This document shows, piece by piece, positions 1-9,287 of a DNA stretch of 40,662 nt; the first letter of the stretch is position 1; each line of letters begins with the position of its first letter. This DNA is from an uncultured Clostridium sp. (lineage in GTDB: Bacteria > Bacillota > Clostridia > TANB77 > CAG-508). The position numbers and the translations under genes were made by a program. The notes under the pieces were generated by a model, which worked only from the letters and a program-made list of their open reading frames with translations, was not told where the DNA came from and made no database searches. The DNA lies in NCBI GenBank assembly GCA_947572545.1, contig CANPCK010000003.1, forward strand, positions 1 to 40,662, written 5' to 3'.

Positions 1-107
1 TATTTCCGCTTGGTCTCTTAAAGGATTTTTTGTTTACTTTTCAATGTACTTTTTTTATTTGCTTTTTTATTTTGCAAATATATTTTTTTGCTCCCTAATC
101 ACAGAGC
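1..107 (-). other. Probable rRNA operon leader
   Basis: On the minus strand this stretch follows a consensus promoter and contains no ORF. It holds a small stem (gctc/ggagc, about 81-108) and, near the edge, a segment resembling the TTGAAAACTAAAC-type leader that precedes 16S rRNA in Firmicutes (here attgaaaagtaaac). This is inferred: the 16S gene itself would lie beyond position 1. Confidence 0.45.
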
Positions 108-113
108 TTTTTT

Positions 114-142
114 ATTATACAATTTTAAAATACAAATGTCAA
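114..142 (-). promoter_or_regulatory. Consensus sigma-A promoter, probably rrn
   Basis: Reading leftwards, a perfect -35 TTGACA (137-142) and a perfect -10 TATAAT (114-119) are separated by exactly 17 bases. Such a full match is typical of rRNA promoters in AT-rich Firmicutes. No protein gene lies downstream inside the window. Confidence 0.7.
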
Positions 143-198
143 TACTTTTTTTGAATTTTTTTAAATTTTTTTAATGGAAATTTTTTCTGCTTTTTCAA

Positions 199-236
199 AA
201 ACCGTATAACCCTTATTATATAAGTGTTATACGGTT
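199..236 (-). terminator. Terminator of manA
   Basis: The 12-base arms aaaccgtataac and gttatacggttt face each other about 22 bases after the manA stop, with a short T run on the minus side. Both arms keep complementary CCG/CGG, so CGG in non-coding DNA is genuine sequence here. Confidence 0.75.
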
Positions 237-257
237 TCGATATTGCTTTTATAAATT

Positions 258-1202
258 CTAAATCCAGACTTTCATCATTTTTAAGTCTCCTGATATTTTA
301 TATTCCCCAAGTGTTGCTGGTATTAAAAAAGTAGATCCTTTTTCTATTTCTCTTACAAAGTTTTTTGTACTAATTATTCCATTTCCTTCTAATACAATAT
401 ATGCATAAAAGCTTTCTTCATTTGATTGTGCTTTTACTTCTTCTTTAACTTTTATCATATCTATATTAAATATATCTGATTTATATATACTTGTATTTGA
501 ATTTATATCACTATAATTGTATATTTCGTTTTTATTATTTAAGTTTATAACATCTAGTGCTTTTTCTTTATGTAGTTGCCTTGGTTTTCCATCTTTGTCA
601 ACTCTATCCCAGTCATATACTCTATAAGTTACATCACTTGTCTGTTGGACTTCGCATAGCATAATCCCATCTAATATTGCATGTATTGTTCCTGAAGGAA
701 TAGATATAAAATCTCCTTTATGCACATCTACATATTTAACATTATCTTTTATATTGTTTACTGAGTCTTTTAGATTTTCCTCTGTAATTCCTTCCTTAAA
801 TCCATACACTATCTTTGCATTTTCTTTGCAGTCCATTATATACCATACTTCGCTTTTCCCTGAATCATGTTCAATTCTTTTTGCATATTCATTATTAGGA
901 TGTACTTGAACTGATAAACTTTGACTTGCATCAATAAATTTAGTAAGTATTGGAAATCTTTCTAAATCTTCACAATGTATTCCAAATATTTCTTTCCTGT
1001 TTTCTTTATTATTAAATATATCTAATAGACTTTTTTTATCTAAACTTTTATTGTCTATTATACTTAATCCATTTGGATGAGCTGATATCTCCCAGCTTTC
1101 TCCTATATTACTTCCTTCTATATTTCTATTAAATACTTTCGCTATATTGTTTCCACCCCATATAACACTCTTATATGCAGGTTTAAAAAATATTGGTTCC
1201 AT
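258..1202 (-). CDS. manA: Mannose-6-phosphate isomerase, class I
   Basis: The protein interconverts fructose-6-phosphate and mannose-6-phosphate and so feeds GDP-mannose synthesis in the cytoplasm. It has 314 residues, the usual size of the short Firmicutes type. The zinc ligands of the cupin fold are visible: Gln99 and His101 in QVHPNN, Glu118 in SEVWY, and His174 in GTIHAI. The active-site arginine region TYRVYDWDR is at about 192-200. The start is supported by AGGAGA six bases upstream. It is the last gene of the polysaccharide locus and is followed by its own terminator. It has no in-frame CGG codon and no frame break. ManA, the mutase and ManC together give a complete route to GDP-mannose. 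Confidence 0.93.
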   Translation of the reverse strand: MEPIFFKPAYKSVIWGGNNIAKVFNRNIEGSNIGESWEISAHPNGLSIIDNKSLDKKSLLDIFNNKENRKEIFGIHCEDLERFPILTKFIDASQSLSVQVHPNNEYAKRIEHDSGKSEVWYIMDCKENAKIVYGFKEGITEENLKDSVNNIKDNVKYVDVHKGDFISIPSGTIHAILDGIMLCEVQQTSDVTYRVYDWDRVDKDGKPRQLHKEKALDVINLNNKNEIYNYSDINSNTSIYKSDIFNIDMIKVKEEVKAQSNEESFYAYIVLEGNGIISTKNFVREIEKGSTFLIPATLGEYKISGDLKMMKVWI

Positions 1203-1286
1203 ATCTTTCTCCTAGTTTTATTCTATCACATTCTATTATTTTAACACATTATGATTTTTTTTGCAACTAATTTCTTTTATACATCT

Positions 1287-1313
1287 AAAAGGACGATTTT
1301 TAATCGTCCTTTT
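1287..1313 (-). terminator. Terminator of the phosphohexomutase gene
   Basis: The hairpin arms aaaaggacgat and atcgtcctttt lie just after the stop at 1319, giving a T-rich tail on the minus strand. It separates the mutase from manA. Confidence 0.75.
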
Positions 1314-1318
1314 AAGGT

Positions 1319-3043
1319 TTATTCACACATTTTAAGCATTGCTTCTTTTAGTTCGTTTAATTCTATATCTGCTTTTTCCATCGTTTCCTTTTTTACTCCC
1401 ATATAGAATTTTATTTTTGGTTCTGTTCCTGAAGGTCTTACACAACACCATGCATCGTTCTCAAGTACATAATATAGTACATTTGATGTTGGCAATTTTG
1501 TTTCTCCTTTTTCTCCTGTAACTAAATTTTGTATAGTTTTATTTTGATAGTCTCTCATTTCTACTACTTTGAATTTTCCAATATTTTCTACTCTTGTATT
1601 TCTTAGGTTTTCTATTATTTGTTTTATCTTTTCTTGTCCTTCTATTCCTTTTAATGTAATTGTTGCAAGTGTTTCTCTGTAATATCCATATTTTTCATAT
1701 ATATTAATCATTTGCTCCCATAGTGTTAGTCCTTGTTTTTTGTAATATGCTGCTGCCTCGCATAGTAGCATTACTGCAACTACTGAGTCTTTGTCTCTTG
1801 CATGTGTTCCTGCTAAACATCCATAGCTTTCTTCAAATCCAAATAGGTATTCATATGAGTTGTTTTGTTCAAAGAATTTTATTTGTTCTCCTATAAACTT
1901 AAACCCTGTTAGTGTTTCTATTAATTTTATATTATATTCTTTTGCAACAGCTCCTGCCATGTTTGATGATACTATTGTTGTAACTAATGCTCCATTTTCT
2001 GGAATTAGATTTCTCTTTTTCTTTTCTGATAATATATATTCTGCTATTAATATTGCTGACATGTTTCCTGTAAATGATATATATTCTCCAGTTTTAGGAT
2101 TTTTAGCATATACTCCTAGTCTATCTGCATCTGGATCTGTTGCAAGTACTATATCTGCATTTTTTTCTTTTCCTAGCTTTAGTGCAAGTTCAAATGCTTT
2201 TGGATCTTCTGGGTTTGGATAGCTAACTGTTGGGAAGTTTCCATCTGGAAGTTCTTGTTCTGGTACTACATATACATTTTTAAATCCTAGCTCTTTTAAT
2301 ATTCTTCTTACTGGTAAATTTCCTGTTCCATGTAATGGCGTATATACTATTGTCATGTCGTCTGCCATTTCTTTTATAAGTTCCATATTTAATGATTGCT
2401 TTTTTAGTTCTTCCATGTATCTATCGTCTATTTCTTTTCCTATTTCGTTATATAATCCTTTTGATATAGCTTCTTCTTTATCCATTTTCTTAATTTCTGC
2501 ATAGTCTTTTACATTATTTACTTCTGTTATTATTTCTTTGTCTTTTGGTGCTGTTATTTGTGCTCCGTCTTCCCAATATACTTTGTATCCATTATATTCT
2601 GGAGGGTTATGGCTAGCTGTTACGACTATTCCTGCTATACATCCAAGTTCTCTTACTGTGAATGACAATTCTGGTGTAGGTCTTAAACTTTCAAATCTAT
2701 ATGTTTTTATTCCATTAGCATTTAGACAAAGTGCAGCCATTTCACTAAATTCTTTTGACATGCGTCTTGAGTCATATGCTATTGCAACTCCTTTTTCTTG
2801 TCCTTTTTCTTTTATTATAAAGTTTGCTAGTCCTTGTGTTGCTTTCCCTACTGTATATATGTTCATTCTGTTTGTTCCTGCTCCAATTATTCCTCTTAGT
2901 CCTCCTGTTCCAAATTCTAGGTCTTTGTAAAATCTTTCTTTTATTTCTGCATCGTTTTCTTTTAAGTCCAATAATTCCTTTCTTGTATTTTCATCAAATA
3001 CTGGATTTTTGCACCATTCTTCATATTTTTCTAAATATTCCAT
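1319..3043 (-). CDS. Phosphoglucomutase/phosphomannomutase, alpha-D-phosphohexomutase family
   Basis: This cytoplasmic enzyme moves phosphate between C6 and C1 of hexoses, supplying mannose-1-phosphate or glucose-1-phosphate for nucleotide-sugar synthesis. It has 574 residues, typical of the PgcA-like long form. All four family loops are present: the phosphoserine loop TASHNP (Ser144), the metal loop DPDADR (303-308), the sugar loop GFEESYG (402-408) and the phosphate loop RPSGTEPK (from 536). AGGAGGG lies seven bases before the start. Between ManC and ManA activities it would make mannose-1-phosphate. One CGG occurs out of frame (GAC GGA, 2565-2567) and the frame is undisturbed there. Substrate preference cannot be read from the sequence. 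Confidence 0.93.
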   Translation of the reverse strand: MEYLEKYEEWCKNPVFDENTRKELLDLKENDAEIKERFYKDLEFGTGGLRGIIGAGTNRMNIYTVGKATQGLANFIIKEKGQEKGVAIAYDSRRMSKEFSEMAALCLNANGIKTYRFESLRPTPELSFTVRELGCIAGIVVTASHNPPEYNGYKVYWEDGAQITAPKDKEIITEVNNVKDYAEIKKMDKEEAISKGLYNEIGKEIDDRYMEELKKQSLNMELIKEMADDMTIVYTPLHGTGNLPVRRILKELGFKNVYVVPEQELPDGNFPTVSYPNPEDPKAFELALKLGKEKNADIVLATDPDADRLGVYAKNPKTGEYISFTGNMSAILIAEYILSEKKKRNLIPENGALVTTIVSSNMAGAVAKEYNIKLIETLTGFKFIGEQIKFFEQNNSYEYLFGFEESYGCLAGTHARDKDSVVAVMLLCEAAAYYKKQGLTLWEQMINIYEKYGYYRETLATITLKGIEGQEKIKQIIENLRNTRVENIGKFKVVEMRDYQNKTIQNLVTGEKGETKLPTSNVLYYVLENDAWCCVRPSGTEPKIKFYMGVKKETMEKADIELNELKEAMLKMCE

Positions 3044-3091
3044 CTTTACCCTCCTAGTAATAAATTATTTATTTTATACTTGAAAGATATT

Positions 3092-4031
3092 TTATTTTTC
3101 TTTCAAGTTTTCAAGCATTTCAAATTTAATAAGTTGATATTCATAGTCTTCTCTATGATGTTTTACTATTGTATCTAATATAACTCCACATTGTGCAATT
3201 ATTATTCCTAATATCATAAGTCCTGTTGCAAGTACTGCTGAAGGTACTTTATATATATATCTTATTTGAAAATATTCTATGATCACTGGTATTCCAACTG
3301 CTAGTCCAAGAATAAAAAATATTAATGCAAATAAAAAGAAAAATTTTCTTGGCTTGTAGTCTTTGTACATACTTACTATTTTTTTTAGTACTTTTATTCC
3401 ATCACTAATAGTGTTTACTTTAGAAACACTTCCATTACTTCTATCTCTATATGTGATAGGAACTTCTTTTATTATAAAGCGTTTGTCTAATGCATATAAA
3501 GTCATTTCTGTTTCTATTTCAAATCCTGGACTCATAACTGGCATGTTTTTTACAAATTTTTTGTTAAAAGCTCTATATCCTGTCATTATATCTCTTAATT
3601 TGCTTCTAAATAAGCTATTTATAGTTCTTCTTACTATATTATTTCCAAAGTCATGAAATCTTCTTTTATTTTCTTTTTTATATGTTCCATTAGATAGTCT
3701 ATCTCCAATTACCATATCTGCTTTACCGTTCTACTATTGGTGCTATTAATTTATTAACTTCTTCTGCTGGATATGTGTCATCTCCATCTACCATTACATA
3801 TACATCTGCCTCAATTTCTCTAAACATACGTCTTACAACATTGCCTTTACCTTGATTGTATTCATGTCTTACTATTGCTCCTGCTTCTTTTGCTATTTCT
3901 ACTGTCTTGTCTTTTGAATTGTTGTCATATACATAAATATCTGCTTCTGGTAGCTCTTTTTTCAAGTCTTTTATGACTTTTTCTATTGATAATTCTTCAT
4001 TATAACATGGTATCAATATGGCTGTTTTCAT
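3092..4031 (-). CDS. GT2 polyprenyl-phosphate sugar transferase, one CGG +1 site
   Basis: This is a family 2 glycosyltransferase of the dolichyl-phosphate-mannose/glucose synthase type, which loads a sugar onto a lipid carrier at the membrane. The GT-A domain starts with ILIPCYNE and has the metal motif DGDDTYP. Two membrane helices follow near the C-terminus. The zero frame stops at 3723, right after an in-frame CGG. Skipping the C at 3728 joins the two halves at ...IVE-G-KADMVIGDR, the sequence expected in the family, and gives 312 residues. The start is placed at 4031, where AAAGGG lies eight bases upstream, rather than at the ATG at 4064. It is adjacent to the GT-C genes that use such lipid-linked sugars. 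Confidence 0.85.
3725..3728 (-). other. CGGT +1 frameshift site, GT2
   Basis: Preceding codon GAA, then C-GGT. Without the shift, TAA follows CGG immediately. With it, E-G-K-A-D-M-V-I-G-D-R continues in the family frame. Confidence 0.82.
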
Positions 4032-4117
4032 GTTTCTATCCCTTTCTTGGCATAATTTTATCATAGCCTTATTATTTAAGTCAAGGTTATATATTTGATT
4101 TTCATATTACCTTCATT

Positions 4118-5845
4118 TTATTTCTTTTCATTTTGTGCTTCTATTTTTAAAGTTTGATATTTTTTATCACTAACATAAACATCTGTATATTGTGTTCCAA
4201 TGTCTACTTTTTCTGCTCCTTCTATTATTCCTGTAAAGTCTTTTGAAGTTATCACTACAATTTTTTGATTTTCTATTTCTTCTATTGTTTTGTTTTCTTT
4301 TTCTAAGTCTATTACTTTATATTCACTTATAAGGTTTATAAATCCTGTTCTTACATTTCTATTATATCCAGTACTGAATTGTAGCATATATACTTTATCA
4401 TAATCTCTTTTTATATAGTTAGCAGTTTTTACAAAGTCTGCTTCAAATGCATCTAGCCCTATTTCTGTATTTGAATTCAAATGTATATGATAACTTACTG
4501 GGCATATAACTATTAACCCAATAATTGTTAAGATTATAAATGCATTTTTTACATCCTTTATAATTTTTGTTTTATTTAGTATTATTATAATTGCTGAAAC
4601 TAGTGCTAACAGTCCAATTAAGATTACTCCAAATGTATATGATATTTTTTGATTTATTGCTTCTATTGAATATATAAAGAATGCACTTATTGCTGTACTT
4701 GCTGTTCCACCTTTTAAATAATACCATATTAAGTATGCAAATGAAATAATATATATTGCAATGATTCTTTTATTTATAACCACTTCTTCTTTTTTACATT
4801 TAGTAAACATTATTATATATGGTACTGTAAATAATGCAAAGTATCTAAAGTGGAAAGTGTTAGGATGATTTTTTCCATTTTCATCAACTAAGAATACTAT
4901 CATTACTATTTCTAAAATAGCTAATATTGTACTTAATAACAAAAATATTATTAATTTTTTATCCTGCTTCTCATATTTGTTTATATTGAATAATGGAATT
5001 AGTACTGGTAAAAATCCCATGCAAAATAGTAAAAATACTGTGTAGAAAAATATTCCATATATATAGCTAGTTACTGTTTTCATTGTTATTGGGAATATAC
5101 TTGATATTTGTGAAGAATAATGATTGTCTCCTACCTGAAATCCATTTAATAATTTTACTAATAATATTCCTACTATAATGGTAATTAAACATAGTATCCC
5201 TTGAATAATTAGATTTTTTATATGTTTATAATTTTTATGCTTTAAGTCTATAAATAATAATGTTGTAAAATACGCTGCTGGAAATATTATTGCATATGAT
5301 TTTACAAAGAATATTAGTCCTAGTAATATAATCAATAGAACATTTTGTATTTTATTGCTTTTATCTGAGAATTTCATATATGCTAAATATATTATCCATA
5401 GAAACATTGGATAGCACAATACTTCTTGTACTAGATATGAACTCAGTAATAACTCTGGTAACAAAAGGCTGAATGCTGTAATAAATATAGCTTTTACTTT
5501 ATCTTTTAGCACTTCTTTTGATAATAGATAAATTGGAAATACTGAAGAAACCATTAATACTACACCTATCATTCTCATGATAAATACTATGTGTTCTGGT
5601 GTATAGAAAAAGTATGCTATAGCTAATATCACTGAATATAGGACACAATTATAAGTTAGTGTTTCATAATTTTGTGAAAATCCACCTTCAAAGAAGAATG
5701 ATCTCGCCATATTTACATACAGTTCTTCATCTACTCCTAAATAAGTTGGATTATCATATTGCCTTGCTATATGTCCATATGCTAAAAGTCCACATATAAA
5801 TATAACAACTAATATAATTTTTGAATGCTTATTTATATATTTCAT
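4118..5845 (-). CDS. GT-C (GT39-like) membrane glycosyltransferase
   Basis: A 575-residue integral membrane protein with about 12 hydrophobic helices. It carries the acidic pair in the first external loop (YLGVDEELYVNMAR, about 35-48) that is typical of GT-C enzymes using polyprenyl-phosphate sugars. The C-terminal soluble tail contains DVYVSDKKYQTLKIEA. It is a close paralogue of the gene at 7552-9268 (shared GVDEELY, VQEVL(C/L)YP and VSDK tail). It probably adds a sugar to the polysaccharide or a surface glycoconjugate outside the membrane. It has no in-frame CGG and is intact, so it serves as an internal reference for its paralogue. The acceptor is unknown. Confidence 0.8.
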   Translation of the reverse strand: MKYINKHSKIILVVIFICGLLAYGHIARQYDNPTYLGVDEELYVNMARSFFFEGGFSQNYETLTYNCVLYSVILAIAYFFYTPEHIVFIMRMIGVVLMVSSVFPIYLLSKEVLKDKVKAIFITAFSLLLPELLLSSYLVQEVLCYPMFLWIIYLAYMKFSDKSNKIQNVLLIILLGLIFFVKSYAIIFPAAYFTTLLFIDLKHKNYKHIKNLIIQGILCLITIIVGILLVKLLNGFQVGDNHYSSQISSIFPITMKTVTSYIYGIFFYTVFLLFCMGFLPVLIPLFNINKYEKQDKKLIIFLLLSTILAILEIVMIVFLVDENGKNHPNTFHFRYFALFTVPYIIMFTKCKKEEVVINKRIIAIYIISFAYLIWYYLKGGTASTAISAFFIYSIEAINQKISYTFGVILIGLLALVSAIIIILNKTKIIKDVKNAFIILTIIGLIVICPVSYHIHLNSNTEIGLDAFEADFVKTANYIKRDYDKVYMLQFSTGYNRNVRTGFINLISEYKVIDLEKENKTIEEIENQKIVVITSKDFTGIIEGAEKVDIGTQYTDVYVSDKKYQTLKIEAQNEKK

Positions 5846-5879
5846 ATATTCCCCCTATATTTATTATCTTAAGTAATAG

Positions 5880-7525
5880 CTATTTTGTAATTACTATATA
5901 ATTACCTATATTATAACTGTTTAAGCTTGTTTCTTTTAATAATTCTTTATTTTCTTTTCTTATAATATAAACTTCATTGTCAGCTATTTTATTATTTTGC
6001 ATATTTTTTAGATATTCTTTTCCGAGTTTTTATTGCATTTTTTATTTCTCTAGCAAAATAAAAGTTATTTATTGTACAGTCATTCTTTGAGGCTATATAT
6101 GCTAGTTCAAAATATTCAGAACTACCTAAGCTATTAAATTCTAAACATATAATATGTTCACAATTTCCTAATGCTTTTTTAAATTCTTCTGCATTTTGTT
6201 CATAAGTATTAGTTTTAGTATATTCAAATTTGTTTATTAATGCAGAACGTAAGTCGAATATTTGTAATAATAAGCATATTGTTATAATTATATTGAATAT
6301 TTTTTTGCTTTCATATTTGTATACAGTGTATATACTTCCAAAAAATATGCAATAACATGCTATCCATATAAATCTTCCACTTGCTCTAAATATCTCTAAT
6401 ATTTTTATAATAAAAGATGGATATGGTATGTTACAAATTATATGTGAGTTTAGTTTAATACTAGTTCCCATTGCAATTATAATACTTATAGTTGTACATA
6501 ATAGTATAAATATTGTGTTTGGATTTTTTATCTTTTCTAAAATTTCTTTTTTATTATTATTTTTTATAATTAGTATTACAGATATTACAAGCATTAAAAG
6601 TATACCTACTCCAAGATATCCAAACCCTTCTCCTTCGCCCTCAGTTGCTGTATTTAAGTTTTGTAAAATTCTTGAATATCCTTGTGGATTAATAAATGTA
6701 TTTAGGTTTATTGTAAAGTTTCCTAAATCTCCAATATTTGCATGTTCATTTTCTGAAGAAAATCCACCTAGTAAAAATATTAACATTAATGCTAAAAGGC
6801 AAGAAACAGTAAAAGCTATAATTGATGATTTAATTGTTTTTTTGTTTTCTATAAATTCTACTATGAATGCTGAAAACATTATAATTACTACCATTGGTAC
6901 ATAATACAAATGTATTGTACTAGCTAGTCCTAATAATAGTGACCATAATAATATTTTCTTTATTGGTCTATTTTTATACTTTTCTCTATAAGCAAATATG
7001 CTCATTGCCATAAGTATTATAAAATTTCCTGCTAGTGCTGTATGTGCAAACATTCTTTGCAACATATAAGGTGAAATTATAAAAAATATTGTTCCTGCCA
7101 TTGCATAATATTTGTTTTTTATAAATTTTCTAAGTAAAGTAAATGCAAATACTCCTTGCAAAATATAACTTATTATTCCATATATTCCAAAGTACTGGAA
7201 TGTATCTGGTAAAATTCCTGATAATGCCTTAAATATTACTGCAAATAATGGGATAGAGTCTGTAAATATTATTGATGCATAGTGTGGATATGATAATGTA
7301 TTAAAAAGTCCGAATTGGGAAGTTCCAGCTACTCTCTCTAAAGAATACCCAGCCAAGATAATGTTGAGTTAAATCTTCTGAATTGCATAACCAAGCATCT
7401 TTTGTTACATTCAACACTTCTATTCCATATATAAGTATAAAAACTATGGCTCCAATAATTCCTGAAAGTATTGTTAATAATGCTATTTTGTGTTCTTTAG
7501 ACCATTCTAGTATTTTTCCCTTCAT
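5880..7525 (-). CDS. DUF6311-like membrane protein, two CGG +1 sites
   Basis: The protein has about 11 membrane helices and resembles DUF6311 proteins, GT-C-like enzymes of surface polysaccharide loci. The N-terminal section LTQHYLGWVFFRESSWNFPI stops in the zero frame at 7301. Skipping the C at 7312 continues with G-LFNTLSYPHYASIIFTDS, the family motif. A second CGG at 6022-6024 would end the protein with KTRKRISKKYAK at 5992. The shift instead adds a plausible tail (G-KEYLKNMQNNKIADNEVYII...) ending at 5880. Total 547 residues. Function is inferred from the family and location. Confidence 0.78.
6021..6024 (-). other. CGGA +1 frameshift site, DUF6311 C-terminus
   Basis: Preceding codon ACT, then C-GGA. 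The zero frame ends 11 codons later. The shifted frame stays open to 5880 and encodes IADNEVYIIRKEN..., a tail like those of related membrane proteins. This site is less certain than the others because both endings are possible. Confidence 0.65.
7309..7312 (-). other. CGGA +1 frameshift site, DUF6311 N-terminus
   Basis: Preceding codon ATT, then C-GGA. Without the shift the frame ends two codons after CGG. With it, the conserved SSWNFPIGLFNTLSYP continues. Confidence 0.85.
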
Positions 7526-7551
7526 TTTCTATTTCCTTTCAAATATTTTTA

Positions 7552-9268
7552 CTAGTTTGTTGGTTTTATTTGCAATGTATCACTATTTTTATCGCTAACA
7601 TACAATTCTATATGTTTTGTATCAATTTCTATTTTATTAGCACCAATTATTTTTGTATTAGATTCTTTTGGAATTATTACACATATTCTTTTTCCTTGTA
7701 TGTCTATTATATCTCCGAATTTCTATAACTCTATAATCGTTCTTTAATTGCCCACTAATTGCTCTTACATGTTTATAAATAATTTCTTTATTATCTACTA
7801 AATAAATTCTATCATAGTCGTTTTCAAATTCTTTTATTATCTTTTCAAAGTCCGATTTTAATATTGTTCCTCTAAAACTCTCATTTGATAGCTTCATTAT
7901 ATTTATCCAGTATATTGGAGTAAAAATGAGTGAACCTACTATTATCGCTATTACATACATCTTTTTAATATCTTCTGCTTTTTTTATATTTTGTATTAAC
8001 ATAACTAAACTAATTATTGCAAATATTATAATTAGTATCACTGAAAGCATTCTTCCATACACATATTGTATACAAAATAGTATTGGTGCATCTATTGCTG
8101 TTGTAATTGATCCTTGTCCTATATAATACCATATTAAATATAGAAATTCTATTATATATACTACAATTTCTATATTTGTTATTTTTATCTTTTTTAGTTT
8201 TAGTAACATTATGATGAATGGTATTATTATTGGTGATAAATATCTATAACAAAACTTATGTGGATATATTTTATTACTTTCTTCTGGAATAAATACTATT
8301 AGTGCTGTTTCGATTATTGTTATGATCACACTTATTATTAAAAATATTATAAACTTTCTATCTTTTTCTTCATATTTATTTAAGTTTAAAATTGGTATTA
8401 TTATTGGTAAAATTCCTGTACAAAATAAAAAGAAAACTGCATAATACCATATTCCATATGCAAAATTTACAAATGTGTTTATAGTTATTGGAAAAATTCT
8501 AGTTATTTGCTCTGTATAATGATTTGTTCCCATTTGAAAATCATTTATGGTATATATGACTACATACCCCAGAAAAATAATTATTGCAAATATTGTTCCT
8601 TGTAAAATTATACCTTTTATGTCCTTTTTTCTATTGCATATTAGTAATGATAAAAAGTACGCTGCTCCAAAGGCTATTGTATATGATTTTATAAAAAACA
8701 TTATTGCAAATAGTAATATTATTCCTATATCCAATATTTTGTTTTTTTCTCTTATAAATTTTAAATATACTAGATAGACTGTCCATAAAAATACTGGGTA
8801 TAGCAATACTTCTTGTATGACATAACTACTTAGTCCCATTTCAGGAAGTATTAGAAATATAATAGCTATACCTATAGCTTTCATTTTACTTCCTAACACT
8901 TTTTTGCTTAATAAATATATTGGGAATATTCCTGATACCATTAATATTACACCAATACTTCTCATTATAAATAGAATATTGTTTGCTGTATAGAAGAAGT
9001 ATGATATTGATATAAGCATTGAATATATTATACAGTTGTAATTTAATATTTCATATCCTTTTGCAAATACTCCTTCATAAAAGAATGTTCTTGCCATGCT
9101 AATATATAATTCTTCATCTACTCCTAAAAAAGTTATACTTGTCACTTTACTTATTAAAAACCTGTATATCAGCACTCCTGCCATAAATAGTATTATTAAT
9201 ACTATTTTAGAGTGATTCTCAAGTGTGTTTTTTATTTTGTTTAGGCTTTCTAACATCTTTTGCTTCAT
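7552..9268 (-). CDS. GT-C (GT39-like) glycosyltransferase paralogue, one CGG +1 site
   Basis: A multi-helix membrane glycosyltransferase, paralogous to the gene at 4118-5845. It shares the first-loop motif FLGVDEELYISMAR, the VIQEVLLYP segment and an extracytoplasmic C-terminal domain. In the zero frame the last residues become arginine- and asparagine-rich and stop at 7658. Skipping the C at 7717 gives EI-G-DIIDIQGKRICVII and then ELYVSDKNSDTLQIKPTN, ending at 7552. This aligns with the paralogue's tail (DVYVSDKKYQTLKIEAQN) and gives 571 residues against 575. The paralogue thus proves the intended frame inside the window. Sugar and acceptor are unknown. Confidence 0.82.
7714..7717 (-). other. 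CGGA +1 frameshift site, GT-C paralogue
   Basis: Preceding codon ATT, then C-GGA. The shifted frame restores the VSDK-containing C-terminus seen in the intact paralogue at 4118-5845. Confidence 0.88.
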
Positions 9269-9287
9269 TAGCTTTTCCCCTTACTTG

